Of a DNA stretch of 10,515 bases, positions 1-7,029 are shown piece after piece (the stretch's first letter is position 1; each line of letters starts with the position of its first letter). The position numbers and the translations under genes were made by a program. Where the stretch lies: NCBI GenBank assembly GCA_012521525.1, contig JAAYMG010000053.1:1-10515 (forward strand), read 5' to 3'. The notes beneath the pieces were generated by a model that saw nothing but the letters and a program-made list of their open reading frames with translations, did not search any database and had not been told where the DNA came from. This DNA is from Clostridiales bacterium (GTDB lineage: Bacteria; Bacillota; Clostridia; Oscillospirales; JAAYOS01).

Positions 1-1356
1 CAGACAATGCAGAGTGTAGATATCTCTTATCAAGCACCCAGACAAATCAATGCAACAGCAATATACTGTTCTCAGGACAAAGGAACGATCTATGGCTCGA
101 TCACGGCCCAACAGTTAGGCGCACCGCAGTACATATTCCCATATGAAACATATACGGTTGCGTTCACAAACAACATGGTAGGGGTCCCTTCAGGGATGCA
201 ATATCACGGTGTACAATGGATATATAATCCACAAGGTAACGGTTACACCAACGGCAGCGCTGTAGGGCAAACAAGCGTAAGCGTTACTTTCAACAAAGAC
301 ACTCCGGTATGTACCTTCTACTTCTACTGGAAGGAAGCTACCGGAGAAGATCCGAAAGAAACAAAGACCGGCAGCATAACCGTATCTGCCTATGATGCAA
401 GCACAGGCGCATTCATACCAAATGCAAGAGTTTCAGTTGCAGGTAAATCAGGCTCTAACGGAACGACTTTCGCCGATCTGCCGTTAGGTTCATACACCGC
501 AACTGCAAGCGCCTCAGGATATTATTCCGGCAGCGGGACAACAACACTGACAGAAGCAAATCCCAATTCGGCAATATCGATACCTCTGCAGAGGGTCCAG
601 CAAAACCCGGCTGAGGATAATGGTGTAGAGGTCAGAATCGAGATCCAAGCGAACGGAGTATATCGAAAAGGCTCAACAGTCATGGTTTCAGCGATATGCT
701 CATCAGATAAAGATATACTGCCAACCGATCCGGCAACGGTAACTTTCCGCGCTACATACCTTAAGAAAAGCGGCAGCGGTTATGTAACATCCACCATTAC
801 ATCACAGCAAAAAGAGGTCATCATCCCCGGCGGGGAAGCAAACCTGGCCTGGTTCGAATTCTCTCTGCCCGCATCGGATTATTATAACGATTCCATTTCG
901 CTGGAGTGCAAAATAACCCCTCCCGATAATATGTCCGGTCGGCAAGTCTCAGCCAGCAAAACTATCCCTGTTTCCAATCATGTGATCCGCTCATCTCCGA
1001 AAACGGAGTTTGAAAAAAGTGCCCCTCCCGCATTCAGAGTCCCAAATCCGCCGGAAAAAGCCGCCCCGCAATTGACCTGGGAAGTTTGGGAGTGGATAGA
1101 CAACGGATTTGTAAAGAAGACATACAGCGCAATGCTTAACACCTCCGCAACACTTGATCCGGACAGCACTGCCGGATACAGGGTATACAACAACGCGACC
1201 GGTTTATGGAGCACAAGAAGTGGATATGGACTTAACACCCTCCTTACTGTCTCTGTAAATAATACCAGCGGTGCAGTAACTGGAAACGCAAAGGCCGATG
1301 TATACTATCCCGAATACAACTATACGTATGCAAAAGATAAGTCTAACAACTTGTAG
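1..1356 (+). CDS. Large probable surface protein with carboxypeptidase-regulatory-like domain, 5' partial, ended by an in-frame TAG
   Basis: The frame is open to the left edge, so the ATG at 7 is probably internal and the true start and any signal peptide lie outside. The visible 449 residues are rich in Ser, Thr, Gly, Asn and Tyr and read as alternating beta strands, as in extracellular Ig-like proteins. Residues about 120-196 (from TGSITVSAYD to ISIPLQRV) fit a carboxypeptidase-regulatory/PEGA-type beta sandwich: a strand, a 'PNARVSVAG' turn, then 'DLPLGSYTATASASGY'. The rest (about 205-449) has no family I can name; it includes a Pro-rich linker (about 335-355) and a Trp-rich stretch starting TWEVWEW. 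No enzymatic motif is seen. The TAG at 1354-1356 follows TTG and is not preceded by any obvious domain end, and the same frame continues afterwards (next entry). A surface or secreted role is inferred from composition and the domain only. Confidence 0.75.
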   Translation, partial: QTMQSVDISYQAPRQINATAIYCSQDKGTIYGSITAQQLGAPQYIFPYETYTVAFTNNMVGVPSGMQYHGVQWIYNPQGNGYTNGSAVGQTSVSVTFNKDTPVCTFYFYWKEATGEDPKETKTGSITVSAYDASTGAFIPNARVSVAGKSGSNGTTFADLPLGSYTATASASGYYSGSGTTTLTEANPNSAISIPLQRVQQNPAEDNGVEVRIEIQANGVYRKGSTVMVSAICSSDKDILPTDPATVTFRATYLKKSGSGYVTSTITSQQKEVIIPGGEANLAWFEFSLPASDYYNDSISLECKITPPDNMSGRQVSASKTIPVSNHVIRSSPKTEFEKSAPPAFRVPNPPEKAAPQLTWEVWEWIDNGFVKKTYSAMLNTSATLDPDSTAGYRVYNNATGLWSTRSGYGLNTLLTVSVNNTSGAVTGNAKADVYYPEYNYTYAKDKSNNL

Positions 1357-1602
1357 CTTCAAAGCAAGGAATTATCCGGCGGTACTCTAAAATACACTTT
1401 CACATTTGAGCCCGATCAGCATTCGATCAGCGGCAACAGGATGCATAAAACCCCCGTCTGGTATCCGGACGGACAATATACCGTATTCTACAACATTTTC
1501 GATATCTGGACCCCGGCCGGCGAACTCACTGCCACAGAAAAAGCAACCATTATCATCGACGGCAACATGTATGACGATTCCTATGTAGTACCGATACGAT
1601 AG
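1357..1602 (+). pseudogene. In-frame continuation of the first gene beyond TAG (81 codons)
   Basis: After the TAG at 1354-1356 the same frame runs without a stop for 81 codons to a second TAG at 1600-1602. The translation looks like real protein: TLKYTFTFEPDQ, then TPVWYPDGQYTVFYNIFDIW, TPAGELTATEKATIIIDGN and YDDSYVVPIR. From memory, a 'TP-WYPDG-Y-V...WTPAG...I-I-G--YDD' pattern ends several extracellular clostridial proteins, so this is probably the true C-terminus. The strong hairpin beginning 27 nt after the second TAG also places the original gene end here. There is no convincing ribosome binding site for separate translation; the internal ATG at 1441 has only a weak one. A recent nonsense mutation is the simplest reading. 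Stop-codon readthrough (the base after TAG is C) or a sequencing error are alternatives. Confidence 0.7.
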
Positions 1603-1628
1603 CAAAAGTTTCTTCCTCCTGACTACAT

Positions 1629-1690
1629 ATCCGCTCCCTTTATGAAAAGCGGGATCGCTTCGATCTCCGACCTTCATAAAGGGAGCGGAT
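1629..1690 (+). terminator. Strong hairpin terminator after the first gene (18-bp perfect stem)
   Basis: An exact 18-bp inverted repeat pairs 1629-1646 (ATCCGCTCCCTTTATGAA) with 1673-1690. The 26-nt loop can form its own small hairpins, either AAGCG/CGCTT at 1647-1660 or GATCG/CGATC at 1653-1665. A T-rich stretch follows, with six Ts around 1702-1707. It lies 27 nt after the second TAG of the first gene and upstream of the next promoter, so it most likely separates the two transcription units. The stem is longer than in most intrinsic terminators. Confidence 0.7.
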
Positions 1691-1767
1691 GATTTATATT
1701 ATTTTTTAACATCTTAGAGCTCATATTAAAATCTTTAATATTATTATTAATATTTTTAATTTTTATA

Positions 1768-1796
1768 TTGACATCATATTAATAGTATGATAATAT
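1768..1796 (+). promoter_or_regulatory. Sigma-A promoter of the DUF2089/yvl-like operon
   Basis: TTGACA at 1768-1773 and TAATAT at 1791-1796 are separated by exactly 17 nt, giving a -35 of six out of six and a -10 of five out of six. The expected start is near 1803, leaving a leader of about 37 nt before the ATG at 1840. The 30 nt upstream of the -35 box are almost all A/T (about 1735-1767) and could act as an UP element. They contain an AATATTA/TAATATT dyad (1737-1743 with 1748-1754). Confidence 0.8.
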
Positions 1797-1826
1797 CTAA
1801 CCACAATTGGAACACACAACCATGAC

Positions 1827-1832
1827 AAGGAG
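1827..1832 (+). promoter_or_regulatory. Ribosome binding site fixing the DUF2089 start at 1840
   Basis: AAGGAG sits 7 nt before the ATG at 1840. The upstream in-frame TTG (1807) and ATG (1822) have no such site and lie almost at the predicted transcription start. Confidence 0.75.
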
Positions 1833-1839
1833 CATTTTT

Positions 1840-2232
1840 ATGACATATACACCGCCATCACAATGTCCCGTTTGCGGGAACCATTTGACCGTAATGACAT
1901 TATCCTGCAGCAAATGCAACACGCAAATCTCAGGCAACTTCACACCTTGCAAATACTGTTCCCTCAGCGACAAGCACAGGTTGTTCATGGAGACTTTTCT
2001 CAAGTGCAGGGGAAACATAAAAGAAGTCGAACGCACCCTTTCCATTTCCTACCCCACTGTAAAAGGTCTCCTTGACGAACTGCTGTATGTGCTTTTCCAG
2101 ACACAGGGCAACGACGAAACACAGCAGGAGATCAAAGATATGAGGGCGGAAATCCTGGACCGCCTTGAAAGGAAAGAACTTACCGCTTCCGAGGCAGCCG
2201 AGTTGCTTGCAGCACTCAAAAACAACAACTAA
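1840..2232 (+). CDS. DUF2089 family zinc-ribbon/HTH protein
   Basis: This 130-residue cytoplasmic protein is the first gene of the operon. It begins with three Cys pairs, CPVC (9-12), CSKC (23-26) and CKYC (37-40), a zinc-ribbon-like arrangement. A helix-turn-helix-like stretch follows (about 57-82), with 'GNIKEVERTLSISYPTVKG' resembling sigma-region-4-type HTHs. The C-terminus (about 107-127: AEILDRLERKELTASEAAEL) is a short helical pair resembling the N-terminus of the next protein. This layout is that of DUF2089 proteins, commonly found next to YvlB- and YvlD-type genes in Firmicutes; their biochemical role is not established. A DNA-binding, possibly autoregulatory role is inferred from the HTH and the first-gene position. 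The start at 1840 is chosen for its AAGGAG. The next start lies 42 nt after the stop. Confidence 0.85.
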   Translation: MTYTPPSQCPVCGNHLTVMTLSCSKCNTQISGNFTPCKYCSLSDKHRLFMETFLKCRGNIKEVERTLSISYPTVKGLLDELLYVLFQTQGNDETQQEIKDMRAEILDRLERKELTASEAAELLAALKNNN

Positions 2233-2274
2233 ATTCCATCGGCCTATAACCACACTGAGAAAGGAGCACAAACC

Positions 2275-2706
2275 ATGAGCGAAAAACTGAGGATCCTGAA
2301 CATGGTCAGGGAGGGAACCATTTCACCCGAGGAAGCAGAGCTGCTTCTCAAAGCCCTCGAAACGCAGGAAAATCCGACCGTGGAGACCCCGGTCACTCTT
2401 AAAGACAACCGCGGCCGCAAATCCAAAAAACTCCGTATACTCGTAGACGCGGACGAAAAAGGGAAAAATAAGGCGAAAGTGAATGTTACGATCCCACTCT
2501 CTCTGCTGAAATCGATCGGCCCCATCGTAAAAAACAGCATACCCTCGAATGTGAAGAGCGAACTGGAAGACCAGGGAGTCAACATCGGCGAGATCCTGAA
2601 CACGGTGGAGTATCTCATCGAAAACGGCTTGGAAGAAGATATCGTGAACATTGACGCAGGCGGAGAAGACGGTGAAAACGCCAAGGTGCGCATATATGTT
2701 GAGTAG
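2275..2706 (+). CDS. YvlB/SHOCT-like domain protein
   Basis: This 143-residue soluble protein has a good AAGGAG at 2261-2266, 8 nt before its ATG. Residues 1-30 form the short N-terminal helical pair 'LRILNMVREGTISPEEAELL', typical of the SHOCT-like N-terminus of YvlB/DUF4097-type proteins. A polar linker follows (31-50). Residues 52-143 have two beta strands around a charged turn (KKLRILVDAD to KVNVTIPLSLL), helices (78-120), and a last strand 'NAKVRIYVE'. This fits small YvlB-like proteins of Clostridia that are about 120-150 residues long and lack the long DUF4097 beta helix. In Bacillus, yvlB lies with yvlC and yvlD in a cell-envelope-stress operon; a similar role here is inferred from family and neighbours. 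The next gene starts inside its last codons. Confidence 0.8.
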   Translation: MSEKLRILNMVREGTISPEEAELLLKALETQENPTVETPVTLKDNRGRKSKKLRILVDADEKGKNKAKVNVTIPLSLLKSIGPIVKNSIPSNVKSELEDQGVNIGEILNTVEYLIENGLEEDIVNIDAGGEDGENAKVRIYVE

Positions 2707-3070
2707 GCCCACTTTCTTTCTGTGGTTCTCGATCAAGGTCGACGGAGACCATAAGTTCCGCCTGTCTTTCCCGGTCCCGATCTACACTCTTTTCCTCCTT
2801 GCCGATTTGGTCGAAGACTTTGCCTGCATCTGGCGCCTTTTCGGGGGCAAGAAAGCAAAAGCAGCCAGATGGCAGCATAATTCGGCGGTTACAAAGGAAA
2901 ACTTCGTTGAGAAGTTGAAAAACCCTTCCCCGGAAGTGCTTTCATCCGCAGCCGGAGTAGTCAAACAACTGCTGGTTTCTCTTTGTTTCAGGAGCGGCGC
3001 TTGCGACCTTTTGGATGTCGATTTCGCTTCGGATAACGAACACATACAGGTAAAATGCCTTTTGAGATGA
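2696..3070 (+). CDS. Small uncharacterised protein, possible diverged copy of the YvlB-like C-terminal domain
   Basis: This 124-residue protein starts at ATG 2696, overlapping the previous stop by 11 nt, with AAGGTG at 2683-2688 (7 nt spacing); translation is probably coupled to the upstream gene. I recognise no named family. The N-terminus (7-50) runs FFLWFSIKVDGDHKFRLSFP, then a hydrophobic helix 'IYTLFLLADLVEDFACIW'. A basic stretch (52-59), helices (65-98) and a closing strand 'IQVKCLLR' follow. The order of strand, acidic turn, strand, helix, and final 'DVDFASDNEHIQVK' parallels residues 53-142 of the YvlB-like neighbour ('NIDAGGEDGENAKVRIYV'), so it may be a diverged duplicate. There is no signal peptide; the hydrophobic helix could touch the membrane. 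It is a real gene judging from its coupling, ribosome binding site and operon position. Confidence 0.7.
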   Translation: MLSRPTFFLWFSIKVDGDHKFRLSFPVPIYTLFLLADLVEDFACIWRLFGGKKAKAARWQHNSAVTKENFVEKLKNPSPEVLSSAAGVVKQLLVSLCFRSGACDLLDVDFASDNEHIQVKCLLR

Positions 3071-3123
3071 AATCAGATACAAACCTATGTATACGAAATA
3101 ACATTCAATGAAAGGGTTCTGAT

Positions 3124-3453
3124 ATGAAGATATTTGCCAAATGGCTCATATGCATCGGAGCGCTGTGGCTTTCATCCGTTCTGTTTCCGGCCGGTGTCCG
3201 ATTTCAGGGAGGATTTCTCGTCATCGTGGCGGCGGGGACAGCTCTGTGGATCGCAAACCTGTTTGTCCGACCCGTGCTGCATATAATATCATTCCCGATC
3301 ACCATTGCTACACTTGGCCTCTTCAGCCTGATAGTCAACGCCGCGGTAATTTCTCTTGTGGATGTTCTGATACCGGTCATGAAGATCGCAAAGTTCTGGC
3401 ACTGTATCCTGATCTCACTGTTTATATCCGCAGGAAATTCGATTTTGACATAG
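3124..3453 (+). CDS. YvlD-like membrane protein (phage holin family, superfamily IV type)
   Basis: This 109-residue integral membrane protein closes the operon. About four hydrophobic segments are visible: 5-22 (AKWLICIGALWLSSVLF), 28-48, 52-86 (long, probably split) and 91-107. The core 'ANLFVRPVLHIISFPITIATLGLFSLIVNA' pattern (44-73) is characteristic of the YvlD/mycobacterial 4-TMS holin-like family (PF04020). These proteins are called holin-related by similarity, but as chromosomal genes next to YvlB/DUF2089 they are not expected to lyse cells; an envelope role is inferred. The start is supported by AAAGGG at 3111-3116, 7 nt upstream. A 53-nt gap separates it from the previous gene with no promoter seen, so it is probably in the same operon. 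It ends with TAG, and the next in-frame stop is three codons later. Confidence 0.85.
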   Translation: MKIFAKWLICIGALWLSSVLFPAGVRFQGGFLVIVAAGTALWIANLFVRPVLHIISFPITIATLGLFSLIVNAAVISLVDVLIPVMKIAKFWHCILISLFISAGNSILT

Positions 3454-3504
3454 CCAGACAGATAATACCTCCATCACATACATCATAAGCAATCGTCATA
3501 ATAG

Positions 3505-3545
3505 CAAGAACACTGCTTCCACTCACCCCGGAAGCAGTGTTCTTG
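3505..3545 (+). terminator. Hairpin terminator between the yvl-like operon and the convergent M32 gene
   Basis: A perfect 16-bp inverted repeat pairs CAAGAACACTGCTTCC at 3505-3520 with 3530-3545 around a 9-nt loop. A short T-rich tail (TTTATT) follows on the plus strand. It lies 51 nt after the YvlD-like stop, between convergent genes, so it may serve both directions. Nothing else is seen in the remaining 3546-3668 gap. Confidence 0.8.
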
Positions 3546-3668
3546 TTTATTCAGTTACTTTTCCAATTCCGCAAAAACGCAAAACATCTTTTACTTCTGA
3601 ACATTCCGAAACTAATAACTTACCACTATCCATCCGAAGGCCGAACGGAAAGACTATGGTTCTGACAC

Positions 3669-5174
3669 TCAGTCGAGATCATAAATCGCCTTGAACTTGG
3701 CGCTCAGGTATTCGGTAAAATACGTCGGGTCAAAAGGTTCACCGCAGCAGTTCATGATGACGTCATCAGGATCGAGCATGCTGCCAAACCTGTAGATGCG
3801 CTCTTCGAGCCATTCGACTATCGGACGGAGGTTCCCGGATGCTATAGTCGCCTCTATGTCGATATCCTGCCTCATGCGGTCAACGATTTGAGCTGAATAG
3901 GCGCTGCCTAACGCGTAAGACGGGAAGTAACCGATGGAACCGCCGCTCCAGTGGGAATCCTGAAGGACGCCCCTTGTATCGTCGGGCACGTCCACACCGA
4001 GATATTCCTTCATCTTGGCAGCCCAAACGGCCGGCAGTTCGCTGACCTTCACCTTGTCCTCCATCAGCATCTTCTCGATCTCATAGCGGACCATGATGTG
4101 CAGGCAATAAGTCAGCTCATCGGCTTCGATCCTGATAAGTGACGGCTCGCTCTTATTGACGGCCAGATAGAATTTGTGTGCATCCACACCGGCAAGCTGC
4201 TCGGGAAACAGCTCCTGAAGTTTCGGGAAAATAAGGTTTATAAAGCTTTCACTGCGTCCGATGATGTTTTCGAAAAGGCGCGACTGGCTTTCGTGGATAC
4301 CCATCGAAGTTCCGTTCGCAAGGCGCGTGTACATCAGCTCGTCCGCGGTACCGAGTTCATAGAGAGCATGTCCGCCCTCGTGTATGACCGAATACATCGA
4401 TTTCGTTGGGTCGTCCTCATGATATTTGGTGGTTATCCGGACATCATATTTGTTGAAGTGGATCGTGAACGGGTGCTCCGTCTCACCTATGCCGCAGTGT
4501 TTGCGATCTATCGACATGACCTCCATCAGGTAGTCGGAGAATTTCCTCTGGGCTTCAACAGGATAATGACCGTGCAAAAAGCTGTCGTCTATCTGCTTCG
4601 CCTCGGTCTGTATGCGCCGGATAAGAGGTACGATAGTCTGTTTCAGCTTGTCAAAAAAGATGTCCAGTTTCTCCATCGTCAGCCCGTATTCATACTGGTT
4701 CAGGCAGACATTATACGGGTGTTCGTTTTTGTTAAAGTATCCCGCAAATCTGCGATTTGCTTCAACGATTTTCTCGAGGTACGGTGCGAATGAAGCAAAA
4801 TCGTTATCCCTCTTAGCCTTATGCCAAACGCTCTGCGCGTCGTTTATCAGCTTCCGGTATTGAACGTACTCATCCTGGGGTATTTTGCTGATCTCGTCAT
4901 AATCCCGCTGCAGCATCTCCACTTCTCTTGCCTGCTGCCTGGTAAGTTTATCAGCGTTTTCACGCAGGAATGCCAGGAGCTTTGCTACCTCTTCGTTTGC
5001 AAACATTTCATAGCTCAGCTTGCTGAGTACGCCAAGCGTCTCTCCCCGTCCGGCAGCCGTATCCTCAGGTGCTACCGTCACACTGTCGAGGTAAATGGCA
5101 CCTGTAGCGTGGCTGAATGCGCACAGCTTCATCTGCAGGTCTTTGAGCTGCTGCAGCGCGCTTTCGATCGTCAT
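3669..5174 (-). CDS. Carboxypeptidase Taq, M32 family metallopeptidase
   Basis: This 501-residue cytoplasmic zinc carboxypeptidase removes C-terminal residues from peptides, and its length matches the family (about 500). All M32 signature motifs are intact: HPF (234-236), DVRIT (244-248), HEGGH (265-269), HESQ (294-297), IRIEAD (347-352) and GVLQDSHW (402-409). H265, H269 and E295 are the expected metal ligands and E266 the catalytic glutamate. There is no signal peptide. The start at 5174 (ATG) is chosen because GGAGG (5183-5187) lies 8 nt upstream; a longer TTG start at 5189 would overlap that site. It follows the HD-GYP gene on the same strand after 63 nt without a visible terminator, so the two may be co-transcribed, though a link between their functions is not evident. 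It probably serves peptide turnover. Confidence 0.95.
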   Translation of the reverse strand: MTIESALQQLKDLQMKLCAFSHATGAIYLDSVTVAPEDTAAGRGETLGVLSKLSYEMFANEEVAKLLAFLRENADKLTRQQAREVEMLQRDYDEISKIPQDEYVQYRKLINDAQSVWHKAKRDNDFASFAPYLEKIVEANRRFAGYFNKNEHPYNVCLNQYEYGLTMEKLDIFFDKLKQTIVPLIRRIQTEAKQIDDSFLHGHYPVEAQRKFSDYLMEVMSIDRKHCGIGETEHPFTIHFNKYDVRITTKYHEDDPTKSMYSVIHEGGHALYELGTADELMYTRLANGTSMGIHESQSRLFENIIGRSESFINLIFPKLQELFPEQLAGVDAHKFYLAVNKSEPSLIRIEADELTYCLHIMVRYEIEKMLMEDKVKVSELPAVWAAKMKEYLGVDVPDDTRGVLQDSHWSGGSIGYFPSYALGSAYSAQIVDRMRQDIDIEATIASGNLRPIVEWLEERIYRFGSMLDPDDVIMNCCGEPFDPTYFTEYLSAKFKAIYDLD

Positions 5175-5182
5175 GTTTTTCG

Positions 5183-5187
5183 CCTCC
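5183..5187 (-). promoter_or_regulatory. Ribosome binding site fixing the M32 start at 5174
   Basis: GGAGG on the minus strand lies 8 nt before the ATG at 5174. It overlaps the alternative TTG start at 5189, which has no site of its own. Confidence 0.75.
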
Positions 5188-5237
5188 AATTATATATCAT
5201 AAATTAGTATAGCTTGATATGGCGTATCCCTTCCACT

Positions 5238-6968
5238 TCATTCCTCATCGCCGCTCGCGTCAAAGAGGAAGTGCAGCCTCAGCTGGGCCTGTTTCCTGAT
5301 TATCTGGCGGATTATGCGCTCCCTGGTACTGTCAGGTATATTCTCATACGTGAAGTAAAACAGGTCGTCAACGCCGGCTTTGAAGTGCTGGGTCACCTTG
5401 CCCGGGATTTTCTCGCTCTCATTATTTTCGAAGTATAGCTCGATCACGTAATGTTCTTCGACATGTATCAGATCCGCGACATCCTCGGACGCCACGAATG
5501 AGAGAGCTTCGCTGCTTATCCTCGTACCCTTTATTTGTATGAACGTGCTCTCGTTTATATACAGCAGCCCTTCCAGCTCCCAATAGAGACTGTATGACAG
5601 GGACGAATATGATGATTCCAGCCTGGAAAGATATATGATGCCGTTCTCCACTCTCTGCAGGGTAGCATCATATTCGATTATGTCCTGGCTTGCAACGTAG
5701 TAAAGGGTAATGGTCATCATCTCGCCCCAGTCCAGCATGTCCAGTTCGGAAACGTAGTTGGGGTGGAACTCATAATTATTGTCTTTTGGGATCAGTGTGC
5801 CCTGTATAAGCCTCGACCCCGAAGGTGTGATGACCTTCAGCGTTGAGATCAGGATAGGCACGTTCCTGATATTGAGCTTTGCCGCCGACCGCTCATACAG
5901 GACCCTTATCATCACGTCCACCACACCGGGATCGAACTGGGTGCCCTTATTGATCTTCAGCTCCTGTATGGTTTCTGCCAGTGTCTTCGCGCTCTTGTAG
6001 CTTCTTTTGGACAACATGGCGTCTACGGCGTCGGCTACCATTATGATGCGGCTGGCAAGTTCGATGTTTTTGCCCTTCAGTCCGTAGGGATATCCCTTCC
6101 CGTCATATCTCTCATGGTGCTGAAGGATGTATTTGGCGATCTCTTCCCTCTTCGGCTCCGGTTTTAGTATTTCCTTTACGAGATTTGCACCGTATATTAC
6201 ATGGTTTTTCTCGATCTGATACTCCAGGTCGGTCAGTTTGCCCTTTTTATTCAGTATCTCACCGCTGATATATATATCGCCTATGTCGTGCAGCAGGCAT
6301 GCAAAATACAACGCCTCCTTGTCTTCAGGCTTCATGCCCAGCTCGTCGGCGACCTTCAAGGACCAATATGCTACATTGTAGTGGTGCCTGAGCATATGGG
6401 GATTGTTTTTGAGCAGGAAGTCGTCGAATAACCTGAGCAAAGTGATCACATGCTGCGAAGTTTTGGATTCGTTGTACAGTTTGTAGACCAGGGTGTTGAT
6501 CATATTAAGCCTGTAATCGCTGACAAACCGGTCCTTATTATACTTCGTATCGTACAGCGAGCACAGGTACAGGCATCCGATTATATCTATGCCTTCCTCA
6601 TCATACAGCGGGTAGTATATTTCCATCTTCGCTTCAGGGGTCAGCACCTGCCACTGGGTGCCGTCCGGCGACTCCGCCCCGTCAGTCTCGTCGGGTTCAA
6701 TACTATAATAAACAGTACTCCTTTTTTCACACATAAGACGCAAAAGGCTCTGTTCATAGTTGCTGATATTGAGCATGTAGTTGTAGTCGATATGGTTTGC
6801 CCGCTGTTTAAGTTTGGAGCTTATCCTCACATAGGGATTTGCATTGTCGTGGGTGAATTGTATCGCCATAACAATGTCAAACCTGTATGTACTTCTCAGT
6901 TCAAGCAACAGGTTTTTCAATGTAAAATATGGATCATTGCGATGTGCAACTTTGTATAACTCAAGCAT
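5238..6968 (-). CDS. HD-GYP domain protein with GAF-like N-terminus and PilZ-like C-terminus
   Basis: This 576-residue soluble signalling protein is probably a cyclic di-GMP phosphodiesterase or sensor. Residues 1-175 look like a GAF-type sensor (strands DIVMAIQF and GCLYLCSLYD, long helices). Residues about 180-365 are an HD-GYP domain: HD at 227-228, H256, HHERYDGKGYP at 284-294, ASRIIMVADAVDA at 305-317 and GTQFDP at 342-347. The usual HDIGK reads HDIGD (D231), while the metal-binding residues seem present. Residues about 375-576 resemble a YcgR/PilZ pair, ending with the PilZ-typical 'STRERIIRQIIRKQAQLR'. The PilZ ligand motif D/NxSxxG reads RISSEA (483-488) and no RxxxR precedes it, so cyclic di-GMP binding there is doubtful. 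Start: ATG with AAGGGG at 6976-6981, 7 nt away. It is divergent from the MATE gene. Confidence 0.9.
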   Translation of the reverse strand: MLELYKVAHRNDPYFTLKNLLLELRSTYRFDIVMAIQFTHDNANPYVRISSKLKQRANHIDYNYMLNISNYEQSLLRLMCEKRSTVYYSIEPDETDGAESPDGTQWQVLTPEAKMEIYYPLYDEEGIDIIGCLYLCSLYDTKYNKDRFVSDYRLNMINTLVYKLYNESKTSQHVITLLRLFDDFLLKNNPHMLRHHYNVAYWSLKVADELGMKPEDKEALYFACLLHDIGDIYISGEILNKKGKLTDLEYQIEKNHVIYGANLVKEILKPEPKREEIAKYILQHHERYDGKGYPYGLKGKNIELASRIIMVADAVDAMLSKRSYKSAKTLAETIQELKINKGTQFDPGVVDVMIRVLYERSAAKLNIRNVPILISTLKVITPSGSRLIQGTLIPKDNNYEFHPNYVSELDMLDWGEMMTITLYYVASQDIIEYDATLQRVENGIIYLSRLESSYSSLSYSLYWELEGLLYINESTFIQIKGTRISSEALSFVASEDVADLIHVEEHYVIELYFENNESEKIPGKVTQHFKAGVDDLFYFTYENIPDSTRERIIRQIIRKQAQLRLHFLFDASGDEE

Positions 6969-7029
6969 AAGTTTACCCCTTCGACAATAGTAGCCTTGCT
7001 GGAGATAACAACGTTAAATATGCACAAGA

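Noticed and set aside
1354..1356. Genome-wide TAG reassignment to a sense codon, as in some phages
   Set aside because: The YvlB-like (2704-2706), YvlD-like (3451-3453) and dehydratase-type (10276-10278) genes end sensibly in TAG, and the second TAG at 1600-1602 sits just before a terminator.
1387..1677. 96-codon minus-strand open frame over the gene end and hairpin
   Set aside because: It is antisense to the preserved continuation of the first gene and runs through the terminator stem.
3124..3453. Prophage holin, suggesting a phage remnant
   Set aside because: The YvlD-like family carries the holin name by distant similarity. The operon partners are chromosomal YvlB/DUF2089 types and no other phage gene is present.
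4176..4793. 205-codon open frame on the plus strand inside the M32 gene
   Set aside because: It lies antisense to a gene with every M32 motif intact, has no ribosome binding site or recognisable domain, and is a codon-bias shadow.
6450..6959. 169-codon open frame on the plus strand inside the HD-GYP gene
   Set aside because: It is antisense to a clear coding region, and its translation shows no domain or start signal.
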